Counted from the first letter of the stretch, positions 24,825 to 37,164 are shown. The stretch is DNA of 64,000 nucleotides from Heterohyrax brucei (GCA_028571685.1 CM053140.1:22301501-22365500); one strand, 5' to 3'. Notes: generated from the letters alone by a model not told the origin. Numbers and translations are program-made.

Positions 24825-25690
24825 AGCCTTTTCATGGAGAGACCTTAAATAAGCTATGAAAGCAGGCATTGCAGAAAGAATAGGACATTCCTTTCCACGT
24901 ATCTATGCCATGTAAACACTTGCCAAATATTCACTTGTGACACAAGAAAGTGATCCCCGGTCACAGCACATGTTAGAATATCCATGTATGAAAAAAAAAT
25001 GAAGGAAAACAAAAGGTAGATGTGTAGCATTCCCAGACTATGAGGACTCCAGGTGCCTTGAGGCCATGGTGAATATAGATTACAGGCAGGAAGAGATTCA
25101 CAGCTCGCTCCTGAATCAAAAATAGAATGGTGTGATGGGCACCTATCTGACCCCACATCACGACACATCTGAAATGGAGAGTCACACCAGTACTGAGAAA
25201 CTTCAGGTGGCAGCAGACTGCACTGATACCCACACACCTCTCTCATCCTGTGAGGGAAAGCCTACCATCCGTGGAAAACCCAAACGACATGCTTACAGTG
25301 AACCTGCCATTCCCACATATGACTGCTGTTTCTATAATGCTTGCGACAGTCTGGCTGATAAAAGGAAGGGGCCTCCATGATATGCGCTGCTCCCTGTCTC
25401 CCTTGTAATGTCCTGCCAGCCCCAACAGCCAACGACAGCCTGGCCAGACCCCAACCAAACCTTGGTGCTGCTGGAATCCAGTAGACTCCTCGTGTGGGTT
25501 TCCACGGCGGCCTTCTCCGTCCAGACCATCAATAAGAAGGGTGGAACCCAGCAACAACCAGTTTCCCACAGGGAGTTGTCACAACTAAGATCCTTCCTTG
25601 AGGAGCAGGTGTGGGAGGTACCTGACCAGGCGGTGAACCCAGACTCTCCTCTGTCACTGGGAGTCACCTTGTATTTCATGATGAGTACAT
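24825..25690 (+). pseudogene. Repeated C-lobe/UBA/spacer module 2 of MARK-like pseudogene
   Basis: Starts with FSWRD/FHGET-like C-lobe sequence at 24,830. It continues through a UBA segment at 25,050-25,130, with ATGGTGAATATAGATTACAG in the position of the MGY motif. A spacer with Ser/Thr/Pro codons (25,140-25,690) follows. No N-lobe precedes it. It is therefore an internal tandem copy of the module at 23,840-24,820, not a separate gene. Confidence 0.75.
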
Positions 25691-26985
25691 CTCGGGTTTC
25701 TCAGGGAGAAACCTTAAGTGAGCTACAAAAGGAGGCACTGGAGGAACATGATATTCCGTTCCACATGTCTACGCCACGCGAGCAGCATGTGAGCAAAATA
25801 CTTACTGGTGACTCAAGAAAGAGAGCCACTTCATAACATGAAACCGATGATGAAGAAAACAAAAGGTGCATGTGCAGCCAGTCCCAGACTGGGAGGACCC
25901 CCGGGGTACTGAGGCCACGGTGAACAGGCAGGAAGAGATGCACTACTCAGTCTTGAATCAAAAATGCAATCATGTGAAGGGCACCCATCGGATCAAAGGA
26001 CTCAGCACATACGTAACGGAGAGTCACACCAGGAACACGAAACCCCAGACTGCAGCCGACTGCACTGACACACACACCTTGCTCATCCCGTGAGGAGCAT
26101 CCACCACCCGTGCTAAACTCTAACGGGTAGTCAGACCCCACCTGGCAACCCTATCTATGACTGCTGTTTCTCCAAAGCTTTCAAGAGTCTACCTGATAGA
26201 AACAATGGGACCTCCAGGTTATGGGCTTCTCCTTGAGTCTCCCTTCAAAGTCGCTCCTGCACCAACAACCCAGGACAGCCTGGGCAGAGTCCAACCAAAC
26301 CTCGGGACTGTGTGCCACGATGAGAAATACCATGGAGCCACAACCCAGCACAGTCCCTGCACGGGTTTCTGTGGCAGCCTCCTCAGCCCAGACCACCGAG
26401 AGGAATGATGGAGCCCCAGGGGAAACCAGTTTCTGAAAGGGAGTCTCAGGACTAGTCTCCTTCAGTGATCAGTAGGTACAGGAGACACCGGAGCTGATGG
26501 GTAACTGGTCTCTCCCTCTGTCAGCAGCCGGGAACAGCAGGATGTCACTGACAGATGCTTTAAACTCATGAGACAACTTTGTTGCACTTTGATCAAAAGG
26601 AAACAAAAACTATGGGAGAGAAAAGTCGTAGAGGAGACACTGAAATCTTGAGATACCAAGCCCTACTCTCCCAAGTTTAAGCAGAGGATGAAAACCACCA
26701 GTTCCATGGAGTGCAAGATGATGTGCAAGATCTACCAAGCACTGGACACCCACCCACATGTGTGTGGGTGTGAACAGCACCCCAGGGCTGCAGGACGCTG
26801 TGCGGTGGAGGATGGAGGTGTGCATATTGCCTGTGTGCACCCTCAACAAAGGAAAAGGGAAGAGAATTTCAGGCATCGCTGAGGTCTTCAATGGCATCGC
26901 CTCAAAAATGGGCAGACACTGTATACTTTATAATGCTGCCCGCAGTTGCCACAGACAGATGAGGAGGTCTCACACATAAGCTCCC
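25691..26985 (+). pseudogene. Repeated C-lobe/UBA/spacer module 3 plus KA1 of MARK-like pseudogene
   Basis: The third module starts at about 25,695 (SQGETLSELQKEALEEHDIP, FHMSTPREQHVSKILTGDSR). A UBA trace lies near 25,905-25,990 (RQEEMHYSVLNQKCN) and a spacer at 26,090-26,640. KA1 is at 26,688-26,980: MKTTSSMECKMM keeps the strong family start MKTTSSM, and GKRISGIAEVFNGIASK the family end. A frame change inside KA1 separates these two parts. This closes unit 3, which therefore reads kinase - module x3 - KA1. Confidence 0.8.
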
Positions 26986-28350
26986 ACACCATCAGACAGT
27001 GTTCTCTTCTCTTGCACACAGTCACAAAGACTTGGAACACAGGAAGAGAAAGGTCAGGCATCTTTTGAGTCAACAGTTGGGAGTAACACAGAGAGCCTGA
27101 GGTCCTCTGTAAGTAACATCTCCAAAACTATCAACAAGCAATAAAGGATAAAAAGATCAAAGCACCATTAACAACCTGGGATTCTAAGATAAGTCATCCC
27201 CAAATTACATAAATTTTCTCGTTTGTTTTTCAGAAAAAAACAGATGGAAGCAACTCTAAGTACATGCACAGAAATTTCCACTTTGACTCCTACATGTCCT
27301 TCTAATGGGAGCGCCAGACAGCCACACTCAGGACCTGGCAATGGAAATAAAGAACCAAGAAACTGCATGCATAGCACCTCAAAAGGAGTCCCCCTATCAG
27401 TCCCAGAAAGGCCCACAGAAAGGCACTCTCGAGATCTTGTTACTGATCGACCCCAAGTGACCTGGTTCAGGTTCAAGAGATCAGAGTAGCAACTTGAGTC
27501 TCCTGACGGATGGGTCACTGGGCTCCTCCTCCCCCAGGTACCAGGATGCAATCTTCACGGCAGCAAAATTTATTAAGTCAAAGCACCTTACACACAGGGA
27601 AGGGTCAATCTCTGTGAGTGGTGAAGACCTGGTACAATGCTTGTAGGGTTCCTTATACTTGTAAGGGTAAAAGGTGCATCCTAGTCAGGAGGGGTAGCTA
27701 GGAAATAGCCTTTGGTTTCAGTTTTAGGGTTATACATCAGCAACTGCATGATGAGGCCCTACCTGAAGAATAAGATAATGGTATGGTGATAGGATTAACA
27801 TACGAGCTAGGTCATTTCTAGATCATCCTCCTGAGGTGGTACATGTATATAGCCACATCTCAAACTGCCAAGAGGAACTGTCACATCTGCAATTACCCTT
27901 CTAAAATGTTGATTGTTTAGTGAACACATGATGAGGTGGTCTGTGGTGGCGATCAAGTTCCCTAGCTAACCTTGTCACTTCCCCCTTGAGGAGACATGAG
28001 CCTGAAATCTTGTAGGGAATGCGGGAAGTCGTCTCGCTCTGGCTACTTTCTGCTGTTTGGGGTTGTAGTCCTGCCTACCCAGCAGACCCATGTTCCTCAA
28101 GTACCCTGTCTTGGTAGCATTGGGATGCCTGATCTACCTACTGCCTGGCTAGGGGGTACGGACTGCATATCCTTGTAGGACCATGAGATTCACTAGCAAT
28201 GGTTGTAGCTTCGAGCCACGTCTTTTATCTTAGAAGCCAAATTCAAGATGTGTTGTATGTTGTCGTGGGCCCAGCCAGACTTATTAACATAAAAACAACA
28301 CTGTTCCTTGAGACATAGGCACGTGCTGCCCTCAGTTGTTATTACAAGGT
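26986..28350 (-). mobile_element. LTR/ERV-like element in antisense, copy 2 (with short 3' flank)
   Basis: Matches 21,060-22,390. It has AATAAA on the minus strand near 27,570 (reverse of AAAATTTATTAAGTC) and the shared words AGCCTGAAATCTTG and CTTCCTAGCTA-type sequence. It ends near 28,320 (ACTGTTCCTTGAGACATAGG). The kinase 3' flank before it is much shorter than in units 2 and 4 (only about 150 bp), indicating a deletion. Confidence 0.5.
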
Positions 28351-29967
28351 CAAGGAAACCAATGTGGGACACTATCACCAGCTAAGATCACTGGCAAGAG
28401 GACACGGGTCATTGGCAAGTTTTCTCAGCACATCATTGTGGTCAAAGTGGTAACGAAGAATAGTTGAGAAGAGCCCAGAGACATCCTCCAACCTCCTGAC
28501 ACTATACCCAGAGGTAAAAACTATGAAGGGTCTCCAGAATTCAAATATTTTAATGCTGTTGCAAGCCATAGAGAATAAGAACATCTATGGCATAGTGATG
28601 GAGTACGTAACCGCAGGGGACTTATTGATCATTTATAGACTCATGACTTCATGGGCCAGAAAGAAGCCCCCAAAATATTCTGCCAATTAGTGTTGGCCCT
28701 ACAGGTTTGCCACAACAACTGTGTTACACACGAGGTTATCACACTACCAACCGTGTACTTGGATGAGAGAACGAACATCAAACTTGCCGACATTGATTTG
28801 GGAACTAAATTTACCAAAGGGAGTGAGCTGAGTACTTTCTGTAGCAGTCTCCATTGTTATGACCAGAACTCCTACAGGGAGAGAAGTACTAAGGACCGTC
28901 TTGGACGTGTGGAGCCTGGAACTCACCGTATACTTCATGATAAGTGGATCTTTGCCTTTTTACTGAGAGACCTTAACTGAGCTACCAACCATGTACTGGG
29001 GGAAGAACATGACATTCCTTTCCACATGTCTATGTCATGCAAACAACTGCTAAGCCAAATATTCATTTGTGACACAAGAAGGACAGGCACATCAGAGGAC
29101 ACACTAGAACATCCATGGATGAATATGGATAATGAAAAAAACAAAAGCTGGATGTGTGGCCACTCCCAGACTATGAGGATCCTCGGTTCATGGAGGTCAT
29201 TGCGAACATGGGTTACAGGGAGGCACAGATTCAGGACTCACTCTTGAATCAAAAGTACAATGAGGTCATGAGAACCAATCTGATCCTATGTTCCAATGTA
29301 TCTGAGATAACAGAGTCATGCCAGCCCAGTGGAATCCCAGAGTGTAGGATACTGCACTGATAGCCACGCCTCTTTCTCATCCCATTAGGTATATTCTACC
29401 ATTTGTGCTAAACCCAAATCACGCAGTTACACTGTTCCTGCCATTCCCATCAATGACTACTGTTTCTATGATGCTCTGAAGAGCCTAGCGGAAAGAAGGA
29501 AGGGGGCCTCTATGGTATATGCTTCCTCCTCAGCCTCCTTTGCCAAGTCCTTCCTGTACCAACAACCCAGGATAGCCTGGGCAGAACCCAATCAAACCTC
29601 AGGACTGGTGAGGAAAAATGCAGTGTCACAAGCCAAAAGATTCCCTGTGTGTGTTTCCATGGCTGCCTCCTCCACCAAGACCATCAATAAGAATGGCAGA
29701 GTCCCAGCGGAAACCAGTTGCCCACAGGGAGTGTGCCGACTAAGAGCCTTCAATGATGAGCAGGTACAGGAGGTACCTAACTAGACTGTGACCCCAGCTT
29801 CTCCCTCTGTCCATAGCCAGGGAACAGCAGGGTGCCATTACGACGTTTGTAAGCTCATGAGAAGACAACATGATTGTACAAGTGTCAAAAGGGAATGGAA
29901 GGTTTGTGACCGCAATGTTGTAGTGAGACGCTCAAACTTGAGAGAGCAAGTCACGCTCTCTGAAGTC
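28350..29967 (+). pseudogene. MARK-like kinase pseudogene, unit 4 (kinase, UBA, spacer)
   Basis: Kinase domain with most framework left but dead motifs. Near 28,560 it has LLQAIENKNIYGIVMEYVTA. 28,651-28,980 carries FCQLVLALQVCHNNCV, then THEVITLPT where HRDLKAEN belongs, and LADIDLGTKFTKGSELSTFC where ADFGF begins. The C-lobe is frameshifted. UBA at 29,154-29,360 is well kept (VIANMGYREAQIQDSLLNQK, YNEVM). The spacer (29,370-29,967) is interrupted after REQVTLSE by an antisense RTE. Its KA1 resumes at 31,704. Confidence 0.85.
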
Positions 29968-31700
29968 CACATGTTGTCGTTAGGAGCCACTGACTCACTT
30001 CCAGCTCATAGCAACCCTGTGCACAACAGAAAGGCACATGGCCTGGTCTTGCGCCATGTCTGCAATCGTTTTTATGCTTAAGCCCATCGTTGCAGCCACT
30101 GTCAATCCACTTCATCAAGGGTCTTCCTCTTTTTCGCTGGACCTCCACTCTATTAAGCATGATGTCCTTCTCCAGGGACTGAGCCCTCCTGACAACGTGT
30201 CCAAACTATGTAAGACACAGTCTCACCATTTTTTTTTTTTTGCTTTCAAAGAGCACTCTGGTTGTACTTGTTCCAGAACAGATCTGTTTGTTCTTTCAGC
30301 AGTTTGTGGTACACTCAAATATTCTCCAGCATTACGATTAAAAGGCAGCAGTTCTTCTTCTGTCTGCCTTGTTCACTGTCTAGCTTTTACATGCATATGA
30401 TGCTACTGAAAGAAGCCACGGCTTGGGTCAGGCACACCTTAGTCATCAAGGGGACATCTTTTCAAAACTTGAAAGAGGTCCTTTGAGGCAGATTTTCCCA
30501 ATGTGTCTTTTCATTTCTTCAGTGATGCCTCCATGGGCACTGACTGTGGTACCAAGTACAACGGAATCGTTGACAACTTCAGTCCTTTCTCCACTTATTA
30601 CAATGTGCTTACTGGCCCAGTTGTGAGGATTTTTGCGTTCTTGATGTTAAGTCGCAATCCACACTGAAGGCTGTGGTCTTTCATCTTCCTCAGTGTTTCA
30701 TATTCTCTTCACTCCCAGCAAGAAGAGTGGTGTCATCTGTATAACACAGGTTCTTAAGCCAATCCTGAAAACTCGTTCTTCACCTAATGCAGGTTGCGAG
30801 ATTATTTGCCCAGCAAACAGATTGAAAAGGTATAGTAAAAGGATATAACCCTAATGCACAGCTTTCCTCTCTTTAAACCATGTCCCTTTATTCTGTTCGC
30901 ACAACTGTCCCTTGATCTGTATACAGATTCTTTAAGAGAACAATTAAGTATTCTGGAATTCCCATTCTAAACGTTATCCATAATTTTTTATCAGTCACAC
31001 AGTCAAATGCCTTTGCATAGTTAAGGAAACACTGGTAAACACTTTCCTGATATTCTCTGCTTTCAGCCAAGATCCATCTGACATCAGCAGTAATATCCCT
31101 GGTTCTACATCCTCTTCTGAATGTGGCTTGAATTTATCGCAGTTCCTTGGCAATACACTGTTGCAGTTACTTTTCAATGATGTTGAGCAAAATTTTACTT
31201 CTGTATAATGATATTGTTCACTAATTTCCCCATTCAGTTGCATCACCTTTCTTTGCAATGGACATAGATATGGATCTCTTCCCGTCAGTTGGCCAGGCAG
31301 CTGTCCTCCAGATTTCTCAGCATAGACAAGTGAGCAGTTCTGGTATTGCACCTCTTGGCTGAAATATCTCCTATCAATTCCCAGAACCTTGTTTTTGGCC
31401 AATGTCTTCAAAGCAGCTTTGACTTCTTCTTTCAGTACCACTGGTTCCTGATCATATGCTACCTCTTCAAATGGCTCAACACTGACCAGTTCTTTCTGGT
31501 ATAATGACTACGTCTTCCTTCGATCTTCTTTTGGTGTTCGCTGAGTCGTTTGTTTTCCTGTAGAATCCTTCACTGTTGCAACTTGAGGCTTGAATTTTTT
31601 CTTCAGTTCTTTCAGCTGGAGAAATGCAGAATGTGTTCTTCTCTTTCAGTTTTCTATTTCCTGCTCTTTGCACATGTCATTACAATACCTTATTTTGTCT
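29968..31700 (-). mobile_element. RTE/BovB-like LINE copy D, antisense, inserted in kinase unit 4
   Basis: 5'-truncated RTE on the minus strand. Its 3' tail is at 29,970-30,060 and the C-terminal ORF region near 30,150-30,400. The RT motif C equivalent near 30,735-30,760 reads YTDD. Motif A is at 30,888-31,070 (NYAKAFDCV), the upstream RT at 30,995-31,441, and the linker at 31,476-31,673. Stops separate these. It splits a spacer that is continuous in unit 2, so it inserted after the kinase unit formed. Confidence 0.85.
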
Positions 31701-32035
31701 TCTTGAGGATGAAAGTCACCAGTTCTATGGAGCCCCAGTAGATGACAGGGATACCTGGCAACTGCTGGATGCCAATGGTGATGAGTGCAATCTCACTGAC
31801 AAGTACACGTTGCCGTGTATGAATGGCACATCTGTACAGCAGGGCTTTGTTCAGTGGAGGACAGATGTGTGAATCCTGCCTTGCTGGACTGTCAGTGGGC
31901 TAAAAGTAAAGAGAATTTCAGGCATCTCTGAGGCCTTCAATACCATGGCCTCAAATATTTCCAGGAAGCTCACACTTTTAAAGGTGCCAGCAGTGGACAG
32001 GGACAAAAGGGCAGTTCACAGAGTTAAGCTCCCAC
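31700..32035 (+). pseudogene. MARK-like kinase pseudogene, unit 4 KA1 (after RTE insertion)
   Basis: Continues unit 4 after the RTE. The frame gives LDANGDECNLTDKYTLPC and FVQWRTDV, followed by a stop at about 31,870. LDAN......Y and VQW.M/T.V are KA1 landmarks. The KRISG/EAF part at 31,905-31,960 is in another frame. Confidence 0.8.
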
Positions 32036-32890
32036 AGGATCACACAGTGTTTCCTTCTGTTGTGCACAGGGTTACTGTGAGTTGGAGCTTACGTGACAGC
32101 ACCTAATAACATAACAACATTGTAACAGGAATTCATGGAATACCAACTGGGATGTTTCAATAAACAGAAGCAGTTCTGGAAGACCTCACTTGTCTATACC
32201 CAGAAATCTGGAGGACACCTACCTGGCCAACCAACTACAAGTGATCACTTCATGCACCTATTCCAAAGAAACGTGATCCAACACAACATGAAGATTACTG
32301 AAGAACATCATTAGAACTACACACGACTAAAATTTTGCTGAAGATCATTGTGCTGGGATTAAGGATTTTTGTGGGAGGCTTTCCTAGCCATGGTCTTACA
32401 AATCCCATCGAGGTGAGTGGACAGAAAAGTGTGACAGGGTAATCGAGGCCACCAGGAGTATTGGTCAGTTTCTCCTTGAGAGCGAGCCCATTTCAGAACA
32501 GAGAGGAAGATTCTGCCACCACCAAGGAAGAATGGCTTTGAGCTGACAGGACACTCTCTGGGCTTGGGATCACCGGGTTACAAAGCTTCTCAAAGCGAGT
32601 GCCAGAGAGACCTGAGAAGTGGTGGCAAGAGGGACCTCACAACAGGAGACACCATTATAAGTTTCCCAGTCCACAAAGATAGAAAGCTAAGTACACTTGA
32701 GCAGTGGCTGAAAGCCAGAGAGAGCCTGCCTTTGGGACGTAGGCAGAGTAGTCTGTGTGGAAACATACTATGGAAACCTCTTTTGAGTCAATCAGCAGTG
32801 GAGAGTGAGACAGAGAGCCTGAAGGCCTCTCTAAAGGGTGACCAAAGCTATCAGTAAGCAGTAAGAGATAAAAAGATCCAAGGATTTATA
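32036..32890 (+). repeat. Kinase-unit 3' flank, copy 2
   Basis: Counterpart of 20,376-21,240. It contains GACAGCACCTAATAACATAA near 32,093, resembling an RTE/SINE tail. It is followed by the shared GGCCAACCAACTACAAGTGA stretch and by TCCCAGTCCACAAAGATAGA. No coding content. Confidence 0.6.
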
Positions 32891-34110
32891 AAATCTTGGG
32901 ACACTGAGGTAAGTACCCAAACAACCATGTAAATTTCCTTGTTTTTCAGAAGAAACCACATGGAACCCACTCTAGGCATTCACAGAAAGTCCCACTTCAA
33001 CCACTACATGTCGTCCAATGAGGGCACCAGAGAGCGGCAATCAGGACCAGGGAACTGAACCAACTAACCGGGAAACTGCATGTGCAAGATCTCATAATAA
33101 GTCCTGCTACTAGTGACAGAAGCCCCTGTGGCAAGAACTGTCGAGATCCTGTAACTATTCAGACTCCAAGTGGCCTGTTTCAGGTTTTGGGAGATCAGGC
33201 TAGCAAGTGTAGTCTCTTGACGGGCAAAAAGCTGGGCTCCCTTAGCTCTAGGCATGAGGATGTAACCTTCTTCGACACAGAGTTTTACTAAATGAAAGTA
33301 GCTTGCAGAGACAGAATGTGTCAGTCACCAAGAGTGGAGAAGGATTCAATATAAAGCCTATGCTAAGTGCCGTTGAGTCCAATACCAAAACCAAACTCAG
33401 TGTCATCAAGTCAGTTGCACCTCACAGCAACCCATACAGGGTTCCCTATATTGGTGAGGGTAAAGGGTGGTACCATAGTTGGTAGGAGGAGGTGAAGACA
33501 CAGCCCTATGTTCCGGTTTTAGGTTTACACGTTAGTAAATGCTTTATGGGACCCCTCCTGAAGAATATAGTAATGGTATGGACATGGACGGAAACACGGG
33601 CTACATCATCTTTAGGTCATCCTCCGGAGGTGATACACACGTGTGACCATGTCACAAACTGCCAGGAGGAACTGTTTCATGGGCAATTACTTATCGGAAG
33701 CATTGACTGGGCACTGAGTGACATATGATGAGGTGGTCTGTGGTAGCGATCAGGTTCCCTAGCTTTTCCCCTTGAGGAGACACGGGCCTGAAATCTTGAA
33801 AGGAATGTGGGAAGTTGACTTGCTCTGGCCACTTCCTGCTGTTTGAGGTTACAGTCCTGTCTACCTCAGACTTGTGTTCCTCAAGTGCCTAGGAGAGAAA
33901 ACATGGAGCCACCTGATCTGCCACCTGTTTGGCAGGTAGGTACAGGCTGGTATCCCTGTAGGACCAGGAGTTTAACTTGGAGTTGTTTTAGGCCGGAGCC
34001 ACGTCTGTTATCTTAGAAGCTGCATTCAAGCTGTGTTGTATGTTGTCCTGGACCCGGATAGATTTATGAACATAAAAACAACACTGATCCTTGAGATACA
34101 GCAAGCACCT
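32890..34110 (-). mobile_element. LTR/ERV-like element in antisense, copy 3
   Basis: Third antisense element after a KA1 domain, matching 21,240-22,390 and 27,150-28,320 but more diverged. The polyadenylation site region (near 33,285) has lost AATAAA. A SINE fragment sits inside at about 33,363-33,445. Confidence 0.5.
33363..33445 (-). repeat. AfroSINE-type SINE fragment (-)
   Basis: Tail half only: AAACTCAGTGTCATCAAGTC and CACAGCAACCCATACAGG. It is absent at the same place in the copies near 21,735 and 27,640, so it is a later insertion or conversion. Confidence 0.6.
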
Positions 34111-34339
34111 CTTTCAGCTGCTGTTAAAAGGTCTAGAGCTCTTGTGCTCTGCAGGGCTACTCCCACCAGAGAGGCCACTTCTTTCTGGAGAAGAAGGGGG
34201 TTTTCCACATCCTCTCCACTCATCTCCAAAAACATGGGCACTTACACTCATCTAAAGCCTTCATTAAAAGTGTAAACAGACCACCTACAGAGTGGGAAAC
34301 AAGTTTCAGCTACCACACCTCCAACTGACGTCTATCCTC

Positions 34340-34460
34340 TCTAATCTACAAAATACTGCAAAATAGCAACAAGAAAAAGACAAAAAACCCAATTAAAAAA
34401 TGGGCAAAGGACATAAACAGGTACTTCACACTAAAGAAGACATACAGGATGCCACCAGAA
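34340..34460 (+). mobile_element. L1 LINE fragment (end of ORF2)
   Basis: CCCAATTAAAAAATGGGCAA followed by AGGACATAAACAGGTACTTC and AAAGAAGACATACAG is the typical 3' part of mammalian L1 ORF2. Only about 120 bp are recognisable. Confidence 0.75.
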
Positions 34461-35200
34461 AATGCAAAGTCATGGTGAAGAAGCACAGAACGAGGAAAGC
34501 AAGTACCAGATGGACATGGCAGCAGACAGGTAGAGACAGAATAGAGATGACACCCAACCAGAAAGAAGTCACCAACTCGAAGTACCAGAAGATAAGACTT
34601 ATCCACTGGACAATAAGGACCAGAACTAAGTCAATAACTTGTTTACACATTATTATAAACATTCAGCACTGTGGACTTGGAGTGTGCAATCTCCTCCTGA
34701 GAGTCCATGCCCATTGGTCTGCGGAAGTGCTCTGACCTCATCCTGGACTTGGTCAGCTTCATCCTTGAAGTCTTGGTTTAAGTCATTGTGGCAGTGTTCT
34801 GTTGGTGCCAGAGGCCCTCATGATGTCCCCGCCTGAGCACCTCTGAGACACGGTGCAATCACAGAATCCCACTCCGGACTCTGCTGACACCTGCAGAGTG
34901 AGAGCACAGCCAATCTTCAAATTCATTAGCATGAAACCTGCTTTTAGGGAAGCAGAAGTGATGACATAGTAACATCACGACTAACCTTGGAGTTCCGGTG
35001 CAGCCTGGTCTGAACTTGCGTGTGGTTTTAAATTAATGTAACCAATGCAGCCTTTGGGGCACTTTGGGGTGCTAGCACCTTTCCCTGTCTGTGCTGGAGT
35101 TTGTGTGTTTTTAACAAAAATGTAGGTGTTAAGTAATGCCGAGCTTCAGAGTCACATATTTCCGCTTGTGGTCCCTGATACTTCCCCAGGTGCTCACAAC
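34460..35200. other. No recognised feature
   Basis: Mixed non-coding sequence between the L1 fragment and block S2. A 111-codon open frame (34,400-34,735) starts in the L1 piece and has no domain. Confidence 0.35.
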
Positions 35201-37145
35201 AGTCACTGTCTCCAAAGCAGAAATGGCACCTAAGATAAAACAGAGCCTGGGATCTTCAGTTTTTGTTTTTTCCAAAGCTCAAGATCCTCAAGGATACCCA
35301 GAGGCAGCAGCCTGTGTGACTAATCCCAACTTTCATGAAAGCCAGAATTCAAGATTTCAGAAGAACTCTGTCTATCTCTTTCACTGTGTCCTCTTTTGGG
35401 TCCCAGTCTCACCATGAATCTTTGATAAAAATCTGCAATAAATGGTAGTTCAACACCATCTGGTTTGTAAGCTATCAGTCACCTTACAGTGAAGAAGGAA
35501 GCAGAATAACAAACACTCAACAATTATATTAGGCCGACTCACAAAATAACCAACAAAGCTATGACCACACGGCCTTCGAATGAGGAAACAAATCTCCGGA
35601 AACGTGTTGATGCACAAGCAGTATCAGCACCCAGTTTTCACGGGCCTCAGCAGTAACTGCATACTATAAATCCTCCGACTCATGTGAACACAATGTAGCA
35701 ACATTTATCTATAAACCACTCCGTGACAGAATAGGAAATCTAATCTTACTCTAACTTGTACAATCATAGCTCAAACTTCAGACACTTTTCTCATTATGAT
35801 ACTTACAACTCTGCTAGGCTTCCCAATGATAATTTCTAGTTTCAGAGTTACAAAGCTAATCCATTAGTTCAATAATTGAAGAGAAAGAAAAACTGCTTCC
35901 TAAATCTAGAAAATAAGACCTTAAAACATGAGCAGTAAGCCCACAGAAAGCCCATGGTATCTGTTCATTTCCTCAGTCACGTGCAGTTACTTCCTGTTCC
36001 GCCTGGTCCTACGTCAGCAGCAGTATTCGAGCCCATCGTTTCCTCTGTACGAGTTTCCAAAATCTCGAGTCCTGGTCCTCTTCACGTGTCCAATTCCCTT
36101 TTGGTTGAGATACACTGCTCAACTGTTTTCAGAAAATCAGCAAAGGGGAACCTTACCTGTAGATGACAAAACATAATATGGCCATGATTAATTTATAAAA
36201 ATAAATACTCCTAAGAGTGAAAAGACCTGATACAAGTTCATTTGGAGCAAAATGCAAAGGCCAAATCAAATCTGTCAAAAAAAAACTTTATACAATAATA
36301 TTTCTAAATATAACGATCAACCAGATTTTTAAACAACTTCAGCTACCATACACAATAATCCTGAGTCATATACCACACAGCAAGGATATACCATGATCAT
36401 TTATACACCAAGACTGTCAAGTCTCTAAATACCTAAATAGAATAAACATCAATTCATTGTTAAATAATCCGAATTTCTGGTTGGAACACCTGGGGTGTTG
36501 AGGCTGAGTTAAAAACAAATTCTAGCCAGGTTAGCAACTAAGAAACAATAACAAAATTATGACAGAATATTATGCACTTGTTAGATAACGTTAGGCAAAA
36601 CAGAAGGAGAAATTACTACTGTACATTTGTAACCCAAGGAGAACCAGGCCCTGCTCTTACTATTTCCCTGTTCCACGTGATTTCTTAAGGGAAGCCCTTC
36701 AGCACTTTTCCTTTATAAAAATATACTCAGGATTTCCCAAGAAGTTTCTCATTTGTCAGGAGTTTACTATAGGCTATCAAGAAACAATACAAAAGTTATT
36801 TTACTAAAGATCCTAAAGTGAAAAACCTTAAGTTTCTCTTCTATTTTTGCAATTCCTGCAGCTTGGTATTTGACTCAGAAGCCTTATACTAATAAGAGGG
36901 CAAACGTTCGCCTTTAAGGGAGATTACATAAAGAATAGATTACACCTTTCTTCAGAAATCAGAGAAAATTTTGCTATTTTAATAACAAAAACACAATTCT
37001 TCATTTTATATTTTATCTACTATTAAAGCTCTTAAAAACCTCACAAATTAAATCATTCAGCTTTGGTCAGACAAAGGAAACTTCTGACCATATCAAACAA
37101 ACATTTTTGAATAAATTTTACAATGTAACCCTTTAAACAGCAAAG
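35200..37145 (+). repeat. Duplicated block S2
   Basis: Matches 11,330-13,800 of S1, from CAGTTTTTGTTTTTTCCAAA near 35,257 to CCTTTAAACAGCAAAGATGA near 37,131. It lacks the LTR that S1 carries; the join here reads AGTCACCTTACAGTGAAGAA. It stops just before the mariner fragments, whereas S1 continues. Confidence 0.7.
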
Positions 37146-37164
37146 ATGAGTTACTCATTAAGAC

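Noticed and set aside
24227..24835. 202-codon minus-strand frame as a gene
   Set aside because: It is the antisense of the kinase spacer; the plus strand carries the homology to other units.
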